Below, piece after piece: positions 17,209-25,334 of a stretch of 64,000 nucleotides of DNA (positions within the stretch are counted from its first letter, which is position 1; each line of letters begins with the position of its first letter). Both the position numbers and the translations under genes were made by a program. The notes under the pieces are model-generated. The model searched no databases. It was given only the letters and a program-made list of their open reading frames with translations, and was not told the DNA's origin. The stretch is taken from contig NZ_LT629799.1 in the NCBI RefSeq assembly GCF_900105785.1, forward strand, positions 3,534,001-3,598,000, read 5' to 3'. This DNA is from Microlunatus sagamiharensis. GTDB taxonomy: Bacteria > Actinomycetota > Actinomycetes > Propionibacteriales > Propionibacteriaceae.

Positions 17209-20200
17209 TCAGGCGAGCCGCGCCCTCAGCCGTCCCTCCATCACCTCCTGGATGAGGTCGACGGTCGCCGGGTGGAGGTCGACGCCGAGCATCCGCGCCT
17301 GCTGAGCGAGCTGGAGGGAAAGCCGCTCGGTTTCCGCGGCGTTGCCCGCGAGGTGCTCCGTACGGATCCGCCCCGTGAGGAGCAGCTCGTCGCCGGGTGC
17401 GGCCAGCAAGGCACGGGCTGCCGCCCAGCGGGCCAGGTCGAGGTCCCGCTCCTCCAGCGCGCGCCGCGTGAGCTCGACCCCCAGGTCTCGGACGCACGAG
17501 ATCATGTCGGTGCGTAGCGACTCGGCCCAGTGCCACTGGACCGGCGCGGCGTCGGCGAGCGGCGCTCCGCGCACGAGGCGCAGACCGAGCTCGAGCACCG
17601 AGGTCGGTGCCTGGTCGACGCCGTCGGTGAGCAGGAGCCGGAGCTGGTGCCAGTCGGAGCTGACGACGGGGTCGAGGAAGATCCGGCCGCTGTAGGCGTC
17701 GGGCAGGTACGGCTCGCCGTCGGGCCCGTTGCCGAGCCAGGTACGCAGGCGGCTCATGTTGGAGCGACGGGTGCCCTCGGCGACGAGCAACCCCGAAGCC
17801 ATGGACTGCGCGGTGGTCCCGGGGTGCTCGAGCAGCCAGGCGCAGTACTCCAGGCACTGGCGTGCGGCGCGGGTCGGCGGGGTGCCGGCCGCACCCAGCA
17901 GCTCGACGGGGCCGAGGAGCTGCAGCAGCGGGTCATGCAGCGTGCCGTCGACCGCCTCGGTCATCCGTGCCTGCACCGCTGCCCTCCTCTCCTGCTCGTC
18001 CCCGTCGTCGGTCCTGCGTCGCCTGCCCAGGTAGGTCACGTTGTCGGGCGGCGCCTCCAGCGGCTCGTCGGGCGGCTCGTCCGACGACCACCACGGCGCC
18101 GGGTCGGTGTCCTCACGTCCTGTGACGCCGACCAGCGCGACGACGGGCCCGAGGCCCTCGCTCCCGAGGGCCTGCGGAACCAGCCGCACCGCGTCGGGCA
18201 GCAGGGTGGCGCGGCCGTCCTCGCCCAGCGCGAGCGTCGCCCCGGCGCCCTCCGCCTCGCCCCTGAGCACCACGGTCAGGCCGGAGCCGGGCCGGGCGGT
18301 CGCGACCCGGACGAGGCGCTCGACCTGCTCGGCCGCGACGTCGACGTCGACCACGACGACCTCGGGGGTCCAGGCCTCGGCCCGGTCACGGTCCAGGCGC
18401 AGGTCGCGAGCCGCTCGACCGTCGGCATGCCGTGCACGCGACGCGGCGGTGCGCTCGAGCCGCTCCAGGACCGCGTCGAGCTCGGGCTCGGCCCGCACGT
18501 TGTGCTGGGCCAGGGCGGGAGCGAGCGTGCTGTCCCCGACCAGGGTGAGCTGCAGCTCGTCGGTCCACGGCGAGCAGGCCAGCTCGAGGGCGGCCGCGGC
18601 CAGCACGGCGGTCGCCCTGGCGCGGTCCCCGGTGACGGCCAGGAGCCCCAGCGACTCGAGGTCGACGAGTCGCTCGGCCCCCTCGTCGTCGGTGCCGAGG
18701 GTCACGAGCAGCGGCCACGGCCGGGGGACGTCGCCGAGACCGCGGACGGCCCGAAGACCATCGACGGCGTCGGCCGCGAGGCACCAGGTCCCGCCGGTGT
18801 CGACGAAGCAGCGCGGCGCGGGCGGCGTCCGCCCGGACAGCTCGAGGACGAGCCACTCGGGTGAGAGCGTGGCCGACCGCAGCGCGGGGACCTCGACGCC
18901 GGCCTCCACGGCGGCAGCGGCGACCGCCCGGCTCGCCCGGTCCAGCGTGCGCAGGCCGATCGGACGGGCCCGCCGCGCCAGGGCGACCTCGACCGGCCTC
19001 GTCTCCGGCGGAGGCTGCGCCACCCGCCGTCCGACGGGCCGCTGCTGCAGCTGCCAACGCCGCCGTGCGGCGAGCCCGCCGACCAGGGACGCGGCCAGCA
19101 GCCCACCGACGGTCGCCAGCCCGGGGAGCAGGACACCGTCCTCGTCGTCGTCGGGGTCGTCGGCGCCCGTCCGGTCTCCCGGGGTGGCCTGGGACTCGGA
19201 CTCGGACCCCTGCGCAGCGGTCGGAGCGGGTGCGGCGCCGGTCGGGCCAGCGGCGGGTGCCGTCGGCGCCGCCCGTCCCGCTGTCTCGGCGGGCGGTGCG
19301 GGTGCTGGTACGGCGCGCAGCTCGTCCTCGGCCGGCTCCTCGTCGACCGGCTCGTCCTGGGACCGCGTGTCCTCAGCCTGCGCGTCCTCGGCCGGTACGT
19401 CCTCGCCGGCGGCGGCCTGGACCTCGTCGTCCGACGCCCGCGCTCCCTCCGCGTCCCCCGGGACGCGCAGGACCACACCGACGGGGAGCTCGTCCGGGTC
19501 GCCCAGCTGGTCGCGGTTGGCCCGGTAGAGCTCCTGCCACCGCCCGGGGTCGCCGAGGACGCGGCCGGCGATGGAGCTGAGCGTGTCCCCGACCCGGACG
19601 CGCACCCCGGCTGCGGCGGTCGAGCCGCCGCCCTCGCCCGTCTGAGCGACCTCGGGGACCACGAGACGCCAGCCCACCGTGAGGCGGTCCGGGCCGCCGG
19701 TGAGGAGCCCGGGGTTGGCCGTGGCGATGCGGCGCCACTCCTGCCCGCGGCCGTAGTAGCGCTCGGCCAAGGACCAGAGGTCGTCGCCGGCCTCGACCAC
19801 GTGCACCCGCTCCCGCCGCCCCGAGGGCGCCGCCAGCGGTACCGGCGCAGCTGACGACGTCGCGGCGGCGTCCACCGCAGGCGTCGGGGCGGCCTCGGGC
19901 CCCGAGGGCGAGGAGGTGGCGGCCGGCGTCCGCCCGGGCTCCGGCGCAGCCCGTGCGACGGTGGCCTCCGACGCCGCCGGGCCGGACGACAGCTGCGCGG
20001 CTCCGCCGATCGCCACCACCGCCAGCATCAGCCCGGCCGCCCACTGCTGGACCCCGCCCAGCCCGGGCAGGACGACGTCGTGGCGACGGTGGCGGACGAG
20101 GTTGACGAGCTCGACGACCAGGCTCAGCGTGAAGACCGCCCAGGCGAGCCAGCCGACCAGGGCCAGGAGGCGCACGAGCACGGTGCCGTCGTCGGGCTGC

Positions 20201-20352
20201 AGGAGCAGGTCCCAGAGCACGCGTGCGTCGACCGACCGCGGCAGCGGGTCGCCGCCCAGCCCGACCAGGGCGGCGGGCACCCCGACGACTAGGCCCGCCA
20301 GGAGGGCGAGCGACGCCAGGCCCCGGCACCGGCGCACCAAGCGCTCGCTCAC
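17209..20352 (-). CDS. LysM and BTAD-type domain membrane protein of the Tad pilus locus
   Basis: 1047 residues from the GTG at 20352 behind GGGGAGGG; the frame opens further upstream. Two or more transmembrane segments lie near the N-terminus (LASLALLAGLVVGVPAAL; LALVGWLAWAVFTLSLVVEL). Two LysM peptidoglycan-binding repeats follow (DDLWSLAERYYGRGQEW; GDTLSSIAGRVLGDPGRW), then a Pro/Ala/Glu-rich linker and another membrane segment (LLPGLATVGGLLAASLVGGL). The long C-terminal part ends in a BTAD-like helical-repeat region (SNMSRLRTWLG ... ALLAAPGDELLL). This architecture recurs beside actinobacterial Tad loci and may link the cell wall, pilus assembly and control. Function is inferred from context. 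Confidence 0.75.
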   Translation of the reverse strand: MSERLVRRCRGLASLALLAGLVVGVPAALVGLGGDPLPRSVDARVLWDLLLQPDDGTVLVRLLALVGWLAWAVFTLSLVVELVNLVRHRRHDVVLPGLGGVQQWAAGLMLAVVAIGGAAQLSSGPAASEATVARAAPEPGRTPAATSSPSGPEAAPTPAVDAAATSSAAPVPLAAPSGRRERVHVVEAGDDLWSLAERYYGRGQEWRRIATANPGLLTGGPDRLTVGWRLVVPEVAQTGEGGGSTAAAGVRVRVGDTLSSIAGRVLGDPGRWQELYRANRDQLGDPDELPVGVVLRVPGDAEGARASDDEVQAAAGEDVPAEDAQAEDTRSQDEPVDEEPAEDELRAVPAPAPPAETAGRAAPTAPAAGPTGAAPAPTAAQGSESESQATPGDRTGADDPDDDEDGVLLPGLATVGGLLAASLVGGLAARRRWQLQQRPVGRRVAQPPPETRPVEVALARRARPIGLRTLDRASRAVAAAAVEAGVEVPALRSATLSPEWLVLELSGRTPPAPRCFVDTGGTWCLAADAVDGLRAVRGLGDVPRPWPLLVTLGTDDEGAERLVDLESLGLLAVTGDRARATAVLAAAALELACSPWTDELQLTLVGDSTLAPALAQHNVRAEPELDAVLERLERTAASRARHADGRAARDLRLDRDRAEAWTPEVVVVDVDVAAEQVERLVRVATARPGSGLTVVLRGEAEGAGATLALGEDGRATLLPDAVRLVPQALGSEGLGPVVALVGVTGREDTDPAPWWSSDEPPDEPLEAPPDNVTYLGRRRRTDDGDEQERRAAVQARMTEAVDGTLHDPLLQLLGPVELLGAAGTPPTRAARQCLEYCAWLLEHPGTTAQSMASGLLVAEGTRRSNMSRLRTWLGNGPDGEPYLPDAYSGRIFLDPVVSSDWHQLRLLLTDGVDQAPTSVLELGLRLVRGAPLADAAPVQWHWAESLRTDMISCVRDLGVELTRRALEERDLDLARWAAARALLAAPGDELLLTGRIRTEHLAGNAAETERLSLQLAQQARMLGVDLHPATVDLIQEVMEGRLRARLA

Positions 20353-20423
20353 GTCCCTCCCCTTCCGCCGCTGCTGGTCTGGCGTCCACCCTGGCCGAAC
20401 AGGCGTCTCCGTGGGGCCGGAAA

Positions 20424-20453
20424 GTGTTGTCCGTCCGGCACGGGTGTTGTCGG
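20424..20453. promoter_or_regulatory. Two GTGTTGTCSG motifs upstream of the LysM/BTAD gene
   Basis: GTGTTGTCCG (20424-20433) and GTGTTGTCGG (20444-20453) lie 20 bases apart in the 127-base gap between tadC and the LysM/BTAD gene. The same 10-base motif occurs twice upstream of the tad operon (42186 and 42198). It may be a shared regulator site. Confidence 0.3.
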
Positions 20454-20479
20454 GCATCGCCGGTCCCCGGTGGGACCGC

Positions 20480-21373
20480 TCATCCGAGGACGATCTGCAG
20501 CAGCGCGGCGGTGAGGAGGATGAGGCCGAAGGCCATCGCGGGCAGGGTCATGTAGATGGTCATGCCCTCGGCGTCGGCGCTCGCCCGGATCTGCTCCGCC
20601 GTCAGGTGCGCGTCCCTGAGCTCGCGGACCCGTGCCCGCAGCGTCCCCGACAGCGCCGCCCCGGTCTCGTCGAGCTGCATCACGTCGGCGATGTCGGCGA
20701 GCTCGGGCAGGTCGAGGGTCTCGGCCAGCCGGCGGAGCTCGGCGTACGGGCTCTGCTGCTCGAGGGTGGCCCGCTCGAGGGCCGTACGGATCTGCACGAA
20801 GAGGGGCACCTGGCTCAGCCCGGCCGCCCGTACGAGCGCCTGGGGAGCCGACGCGTTGGCGAGGCGCTCGAGCGTGACGAGGTCGACGTAGACGAGGAGG
20901 GCCTCGAGCGCCGACGTGCGGGTCCCGGTGGCGGAACGGAGCAGGAGCAGGTCGGGGACGAAGAAGCCGAGCACCCCGCCCAGCACCGCCGCCAGCGCGG
21001 GCACCGCCGACACGTGCCCGAGCAGCGCCCAGCTGAGGCCCGATCCGAGCAGGGCCGGCAGCACCGCACCGATCACCGCCATCACGAGCTTGTCGGCGTA
21101 GAACTCGGCGACCGACTTGTCCTGCAGGCGCAGCGCCCGCCGCTGGCGTCCGGTCAGCCCGACCGGCGTGTGGCGCTGCAGCAGCGCGCCCCAGCGCTCC
21201 GAACGGCTTCCCGGCGGCGCCGCCTCCCCGTCCACCTCGACGACGCCATCGGCGCCGTCCACGCGTTCGAGCGCGGCCCTCAGCCCGGGTGTCGAGCGTC
21301 GGACACCCGCCACCACCGCGACGAGCCCGGCCGCGACCAGCACCCCGGCTAAGAGCGCCCACCCCGGTGTCAC
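20480..21373 (-). CDS. tadC: Tad pilus inner-membrane platform protein TadC (type II secretion F family)
   Basis: 297 residues with a GspF/T2SSF-type layout: an N-terminal membrane segment (ALLAGVLVAAGLVAVVAGV), a central pair (LVMAVIGAVLPALLG; ALAAVLGGVLGFFVPDLLLL), a cytoplasmic helical domain (VYVDLVTLERLANASAPQAL ... LRDAHLTAEQIRASADAEGM) and a final C-terminal segment. TadC and TadB form the base on which the TadA ATPase acts. It starts with GTG overlapping the tadB stop by 4 bases. It is part of the operon running from flp (42 kb) in the uninterrupted ancestor. Confidence 0.85.
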   Translation of the reverse strand: MTPGWALLAGVLVAAGLVAVVAGVRRSTPGLRAALERVDGADGVVEVDGEAAPPGSRSERWGALLQRHTPVGLTGRQRRALRLQDKSVAEFYADKLVMAVIGAVLPALLGSGLSWALLGHVSAVPALAAVLGGVLGFFVPDLLLLRSATGTRTSALEALLVYVDLVTLERLANASAPQALVRAAGLSQVPLFVQIRTALERATLEQQSPYAELRRLAETLDLPELADIADVMQLDETGAALSGTLRARVRELRDAHLTAEQIRASADAEGMTIYMTLPAMAFGLILLTAALLQIVLG

Positions 21374-22245
21374 GAGCCGCTCCCGACGAGGATCCGCGGC
21401 CGGTCGGGCTGGCGGGCCTTGCGACGCATCAGCAGCAGCGAGCCGAGGTAGACGGTGACGAGGACTGCGAGCACCACCTGGCCGACCGGCGTGCGGTAGC
21501 CGGCGAAGAACTCGGGCCGCAGCAGGAACAGCCCGCCCAGCGTCACCAGGGTGATGACGGTGACCTGGCGCACCACGACGTACGGCTTGGAGCGCTCGAC
21601 CTCGATCACCCGTCGCGCCCGCAGCTGCGCCTGGATGGACTCGGCGAGCGCGTGCAGCGTGGTCGACGCGCCGGCGGCTCCGCGTCCGGCCGCCAGCATC
21701 AGCGCCGCCACCACTGCGTCGGTGTCCGGGGAGTCGAGCGCGTCGGCGAACCGCTGGAGCGCGCGACGGGTCTCCCAGCGGCTGTTGAGCCGGAGCACGA
21801 GGACCTCGACCTCCTCGGCGATCGCCGCCGGAGCCGTCCGCCGGGAGACGCGGATGGCGTCGGTGACCGAGCGGCCCGTCGCGAGGGTCGAGGCCAGCGT
21901 CCGCACCCAGCGGTCCATCGCCTCGAGCAGGGCGACGTCACGGGGCCGCGGTGCCCGGAGCAGGTAGGGCAGCCCGAGCACCAGCCCCGGCACGACGATC
22001 ACCGCCGCGACCCACCCGCTCAACGCCGCGAGGGCGAAGCCGCCCAGCACGCTCCCCAGCACGAGGAGGTCGCGCCGCCGTCCGGCCGGTCCGGGCGGTC
22101 GGCGCGTCACGCGCGCCCACCGTGCCGCCAGCGAGGAGGGCCGCCGCACGGCCTCGACGACCGGCCGGCGCCGCAGGCCGGCGACGAGCGCCACCACACC
22201 GGCCGAGCCGAGCAGCCCGGCGAGCACCGCCACGAGCGCGGTCAC
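21370..22245 (-). CDS. tadB: Tad pilus inner-membrane platform protein TadB (type II secretion F family)
   Basis: 291 residues with the same T2SSF architecture as TadC: N-terminal hydrophobic helix, paired helices (LLVLGSVLGGFALAALSGWV; IVVPGLVLGLPYLL), a cytoplasmic domain (EAMDRWVRTLASTLATGRSV ... ALAESIQAQLRARRVIEVER) and two C-terminal helices. It is the partner of TadC in the pilus base. The GTG start lies 7 bases after the tadA stop. With the element inserted in tadA, its transcription must come from the element or from a promoter in the tadA remnant. Confidence 0.85.
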   Translation of the reverse strand: MTALVAVLAGLLGSAGVVALVAGLRRRPVVEAVRRPSSLAARWARVTRRPPGPAGRRRDLLVLGSVLGGFALAALSGWVAAVIVVPGLVLGLPYLLRAPRPRDVALLEAMDRWVRTLASTLATGRSVTDAIRVSRRTAPAAIAEEVEVLVLRLNSRWETRRALQRFADALDSPDTDAVVAALMLAAGRGAAGASTTLHALAESIQAQLRARRVIEVERSKPYVVVRQVTVITLVTLGGLFLLRPEFFAGYRTPVGQVVLAVLVTVYLGSLLLMRRKARQPDRPRILVGSGS

Positions 22246-22252
22246 CGAACCC

Positions 22253-22636
22253 TCACCCTGCGCGTCCGGCGGCCGGGTCCCGGTGCGACCGGAGCTCGCG
22301 ACGGAACGGCGCCAGCTCCTCGGCGAAGCCGGCGTCGGGGAAGAAGCCGGGCGCCTGCCCCGGCGTGCCCTCGGCGCTGTAGGTGAGGTGGGTGACGGGG
22401 CGGTCGTTCTCGATCGAGCCCACGACCTGGCGGATCTCGGACACGAAGCGCCGCCGCCGGCCGCCGCGCCAGGTGTCGTCGACGAGCCGCACGTGCACGA
22501 ACAGGTGGATGTTGTGGGCGATCTGGCGGTACGCCTCCTCGACGCTCAGCACGCCGCCCTGCGCCACGCGGGACGCGAGCCGGTCGACCGTCGACGCGGC
22601 CGAGTGCGAGTGCGTCGTCGAGAGGGTGCCCGTCCC
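22253..22636 (-). pseudogene. tadA: tadA 3' fragment (C-terminal 127 codons), separated from the 5' part by the integrative element
   Basis: Reading upstream from the stop at 22253, the frame stays open to the element junction. It encodes GTGTLSTTHSHSAASTVDRL, then SVEEAYRQIAHNIHLFVHV, the end of a TadA/CpaF secretion ATPase including the conserved HSHSA histidine region. The matching 5' part ends at 37,881 with EAMQAGT. Joined at the GG core the two halves read EAMQAGTGTLSTTHSHS in frame. An internal GTG (22567) could give a short product, but on its own it would lack the nucleotide site. Confidence 0.9.
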
Positions 22637-22661
22637 CGTCTGGGCAACTTGCTATACCCAT
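22611..22661 (-). other. Attachment-site junction, integrase-distal end
   Basis: On the - strand this reads ATGGGTATA (22661-22653), 16 bases, core GG (22636-22635), then tadA sequence GACGGGCACC. The P' arm is on the high-coordinate side of the core. Combined with the other junction it rebuilds attP and attB. Confidence 0.8.
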
Positions 22662-22701
22662 AGTAAGAGTCCTACAGGGGCTCCTTCACCGAGAGGTCAA
22701 C

Positions 22702-23091
22702 ATGACCGCAGCAGACCCGTTCTCGATGCCGACCACAACCCCGTGTCCGCCGTGGTGCACCCGCACGCCATTCCACGCTTATGACTGTGAGTGCCTAGAC
22801 GACCGCTGGGAACGAGAGCACGTGGCGTTCGAGTGGTCGATGAGACTGGTGTGCATCAACGAGCACGGCAACCACGAGCATCTCGAGGTCTCTGTCGTCG
22901 CCGAGGAGATGGTCGTCGGAGAGGACGTAACCCACCCGCTGCTCCGCAAGCCGACCATGTTCGTCTTCGCTGGTGATGGCAACCTGAAGCTGACGCCCGC
23001 TGAGGCTCGCCAGTGGTCTGCCGCTATGGCCGATGCGGCTGGGCACCTTGAGACCGCGCTTCTTCACTGGGATGCCGCCCGTTCCGCGTGA
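22702..23091 (+). CDS. Uncharacterised protein with N-terminal CPPWC-H motif (DUF6907-like)
   Basis: 129 residues from the ATG at 22702 with GAGAGG upstream. The N-terminus has CPPWCTRTPFHAYDCEC, a Cys/His-rich motif like the CPxWCxxxH start of small actinobacterial proteins often found on mobile elements and grouped as DUF6907. The rest is an alpha/beta domain (HEHLEVSVVAEEMVVG ... LTPAEARQWSAAMADAAGHL). Function unknown; the Cys/His cluster may bind zinc. It is the first gene inside the integrase-distal end of the element, so its upstream region is attachment-site DNA. Confidence 0.6.
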   Translation: MTAADPFSMPTTTPCPPWCTRTPFHAYDCECLDDRWEREHVAFEWSMRLVCINEHGNHEHLEVSVVAEEMVVGEDVTHPLLRKPTMFVFAGDGNLKLTPAEARQWSAAMADAAGHLETALLHWDAARSA

Positions 23092-23147
23092 AGGTGTTAA
23101 AGAAAGCGCCCTCCCGGCGGAAGAGCGGAGCGGGTCAGCACCGGAGG

Positions 23148-23636
23148 TCAAGGTGCTAGTTGCACACCGAACCGGCGGTCAAAATCATCTCGGTCGCTCA
23201 CTGCGAGCGCCTGTGCGTGACGGCTCATCGTGACCGTGAACGTTCTCATGAAAGCCACTTGACCTAGAAGCACGGGCCAAGTTGGTCTCCAGCTCCGAAG
23301 AAACCCAACCTCGTCATGCCACTCGAAGAAATCGGTCTCATCGCCGCCGGGTGCTAGCAGACGAACTCGCACATCCAGGAACCGAACGAGAACGTTTTCT
23401 CCTCCTAGACCCAGAACGATCTGCCTGTCCGAGTCGTCGGGATCTACTCCGATCTCGTCTGCCAACCAAGGCGCCGCAAGCGTGTGGCCGCAACCCGAAT
23501 CGACAAGCGCGTAGACAGGCGCTCCTGCGCCGGCGTCGCCGACGAGAGCAACGCTGACTACTGGTCGGAGCACCGCTACACCGAGGCGCGCGCTGTCTTC
23601 CTCATAGGGGTACACCCACGGGAAGGGCGTTACCAC
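23148..23636 (-). CDS. Retropepsin-like aspartic protease-fold protein
   Basis: 162 residues. The segment PVYALVDSGCGHTLAAPWLADEIGV carries the D-S-G catalytic signature and flanking beta-strands of retroviral-type aspartyl proteases, followed by IVLGLGGENVLVRFLDVRV and a second hydrophobic-hydrophobic-Gly strand (WPVLLGQVAFM). Such bacterial single-domain proteins are thought to act as homodimers, one Asp from each chain. The target is unknown. The start is 14 bases after the stop of the small gene upstream, so the two make an operon. Confidence 0.6.
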   Translation of the reverse strand: MVTPFPWVYPYEEDSARLGVAVLRPVVSVALVGDAGAGAPVYALVDSGCGHTLAAPWLADEIGVDPDDSDRQIVLGLGGENVLVRFLDVRVRLLAPGGDETDFFEWHDEVGFLRSWRPTWPVLLGQVAFMRTFTVTMSRHAQALAVSDRDDFDRRFGVQLAP

Positions 23637-23650
23637 GGGTGCTGCGAGCC

Positions 23651-23920
23651 CTACCCGAGACCAACGAGCTCCGGCTCCGAGGGGTCAGGGGCCCGCACAA
23701 CTGCGACACCGGTGATCCGGTTGGCCTTCAGCGTCGCCGACAGCTCGTAGGGCGTGCTCGCGGCCGCCATCGGCTCGTTGCTTCGGCGGTCAACTGCCAC
23801 CCAAAGCCCCGGCAGCTGAGCGAGCACCTCTGACAGCGGCCGCTTGGCGGCGACCTCTGAGTGCTTCTTTGCTGCCATAGCACGACGATAGCCGACCCTG
23901 CGTCCGACACGCCGTAGCAT
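23651..23920 (-). CDS. Small uncharacterised protein (DUF5678-like), upstream partner of the retropepsin-like gene
   Basis: 89 residues from the ATG at 23920, chosen for GTGAGG just upstream; an ATG at 23878 would give 75 residues. The core (LPGLWVAVDRRSNEPMAAAS ... LKANRITGVAVVRAPDPSEP) resembles the small DUF5678-type domain with a Trp-Val-Ala strand and an alpha-beta finish. It is divergent from the winged-helix gene at 23997, with a 76-base shared regulatory region. It may be an adaptor or substrate of the protease-fold partner, a guess from gene order only. Confidence 0.5.
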   Translation of the reverse strand: MLRRVGRRVGYRRAMAAKKHSEVAAKRPLSEVLAQLPGLWVAVDRRSNEPMAAASTPYELSATLKANRITGVAVVRAPDPSEPELVGLG

Positions 23921-23996
23921 CGACCTCACGAGAGCGTTCTCCCTTGTGCGTAGTGCAGTTGGCATAACGCACGGTAACGGACAGACAGGAGCCGGT

Positions 23997-24296
23997 GTGA
24001 GCGAACCGCCGGCACGCGGCCGCGGAGCCTCTTCTGCTCTCTTCAACAACGACAAGCTGTTCGAGGTTGTCCTGGAACTTGACCGATGGCGCGGGAGCGG
24101 TGTCACCACTCGTCAGGTGTCGCGTTCCGTCGGCATCAGCGACGACCTAGTCAAGAAGGTTCTAGTGCGGCTTGAAGCGGTGGGGTTGCTGAAGCAGATG
24201 CCTCGAATCGGCGGAAGCCGAGGAGCGCTGCCCTATGAGGTCCAAGAGGGCTCTTCGTGGTCGGCCCTCGTGGCGCTTGTCGAGTCCCTCCGCTAG
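23997..24296 (+). CDS. Winged-helix regulator
   Basis: 99 residues from the GTG at 23997 with AGGAG upstream. The central segment (LFEVVLELDRWRGSGVTTRQVSRSVGISDDLVKKVLVRLEAVGLLKQM) is a classic winged helix: helix, turn (SRSVGISDD), recognition helix (LVKKVLVRLEAVGLL), then a wing (GGSRGALPYEV). It probably controls its own divergent promoter region and the pair on the - strand. The ligand is unknown. Confidence 0.65.
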   Translation: MSEPPARGRGASSALFNNDKLFEVVLELDRWRGSGVTTRQVSRSVGISDDLVKKVLVRLEAVGLLKQMPRIGGSRGALPYEVQEGSSWSALVALVESLR

Positions 24297-24334
24297 TTGA
24301 CTTCAGCGAAGCCAGCTCTTGCGACTATGGCTTC

Positions 24335-24697
24335 GTGTCCACACTCGGCAAGCGCTGGTCCACTCTCGACCTCGAGGAGGCCCGCCGGCTCTACGAAGCC
24401 GGCATGAGTTTCCGCGAGGTTGGGGAGCGACTGGGCTTCGCCCCGAGCTACATCGCCGCGCGCTTTCGACGGGACGGCGTACCCTGCCGCGCTCCTGGTC
24501 GGCCGCTCCCGACGCCAGCGCCTGAGGTCGATCCGGCTGAGATCGTCCGGCGCAAGCAGGGTGGCGAGTCCTTCATCGCGATCGCTGCCGATCTGGGTAT
24601 CAGCCGCGATATGGCACGCGACCGGTACCTGCTCGCAAGCGGGCTGCCTAGGAGAGCCCCTAAGTCCCACGTATCACGACCGAAGCAGGGAGACTGA
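24335..24697 (+). CDS. Helix-turn-helix protein with two resolvase-like HTH motifs
   Basis: 120 residues from the GTG at 24335, with a weak ribosome site. Two HTH units are visible: LDLEEARRLYEAGMSFREVGERLGFAPSYIAARFR (about 8-42) and EIVRRKQGGESFIAIAADLGISRDMARDRYLLA (about 69-101), both with the A-x-x-LG-(I/F) turn of Hin/resolvase-type DNA-binding helices. It may be an excision or regulatory factor of the element, like recombination directionality factors, but that is speculation. The next gene starts 5 bases on. Confidence 0.55.
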   Translation: MSTLGKRWSTLDLEEARRLYEAGMSFREVGERLGFAPSYIAARFRRDGVPCRAPGRPLPTPAPEVDPAEIVRRKQGGESFIAIAADLGISRDMARDRYLLASGLPRRAPKSHVSRPKQGD

Positions 24698-24702
24698 GGG
24701 GT

Positions 24703-24966
24703 ATGGCCACAGTCTTCATTCACACACCACGCGCCGTGCTCGAACTGACAGTCACCGGCAGGGCGCTTGGCAAGATCATGAACCAGGTCTCGCTTCTCCA
24801 GCGACCTGACTTCCGAGGCGTGTGGGTGACGCCTGAGATAACCGAGCTGGACGACAGGACTAGTTACTGGGTACCGGCCGGGACGGTTTTGGAAGTCATC
24901 GACGACACCGACGAGCAGGCGGCGGCCGAGCTGAGAGCTGAGCAAGAGGAGATCTTCAAGTCCTAG
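24703..24966 (+). CDS. Small uncharacterised protein
   Basis: 87 residues with a good ribosome site (GAGGGG). Beta-rich N-terminal part (MATVFIHTPRAVLELTVTG), a short helix, a central strand region (FRGVWVTPEITELDD) and an acidic helical C-terminus (DTDEQAAAELRAEQEEIF). No family recognised. It follows the HTH gene by 5 bases and converges with the doc gene, the two stops overlapping by 4 bases. Confidence 0.5.
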   Translation: MATVFIHTPRAVLELTVTGRALGKIMNQVSLLQRPDFRGVWVTPEITELDDRTSYWVPAGTVLEVIDDTDEQAAAELRAEQEEIFKS

Positions 24967-25334
24967 GCAAGATGGTCACTGAGCCATAAGGCGAAGACTT
25001 CGCGTGGGATCCGGTGCGCTTCAAGATCACGGACGCGCCGATCAACTTCGGCGGCAGGGATGTCAACGAGTCGCTGACCGTTGAGGTCCAGAAAGACGGT
25101 GCAGAGGTCCCACGCGAGCCGCTTGTTGCCGTCGGTGAAGGCGTGCGCAGTCACGACTGCCTCGAGTAGCTTGGCGGCCTTCCCCGTGAGCGATGGGAAC
25201 GCTTCTACGCCAGCGAAGGTGGCGAAGGGTGCCAGTAGGGCGCCCTCGAGCTTGCCGCGGTCGATGAGCAGGCCTGCGCCTTCTGCCTCGTGCATCAGGA
25301 TCGCCTGACGCAGAGTGATGATCCGAAGAGTCAC
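24963..25334 (-). CDS. doc: Doc/Fic-family toxin
   Basis: 123 residues with the Fic core HAFTDGNKR (residues about 64-72), the motif of Doc toxins, which phosphorylate elongation factor Tu or otherwise modify targets. The preceding active-site helices (FPSLTGKAAKLLEAVVTA) and the C-terminal helical part fit Doc length and order. The GTG start overlaps the upstream antitoxin-type gene by 4 bases (GTGA), giving a two-gene toxin-antitoxin operon. Inside an integrative element the pair can stabilise the element or act in defence. Confidence 0.88.
   Translation of the reverse strand: MTLRIITLRQAILMHEAEGAGLLIDRGKLEGALLAPFATFAGVEAFPSLTGKAAKLLEAVVTAHAFTDGNKRLAWDLCTVFLDLNGQRLVDIPAAEVDRRVRDLEAHRIPREVFALWLSDHLA

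Noticed and set aside
22631-22633. AC as the crossover dinucleotide instead of GG
   Set aside because: AC is also shared by both junctions and keeps the frame, but then the 9-bp inverted arms of attP would be 6 bases off centre. With GG both arms are exactly 16 bases from the core.
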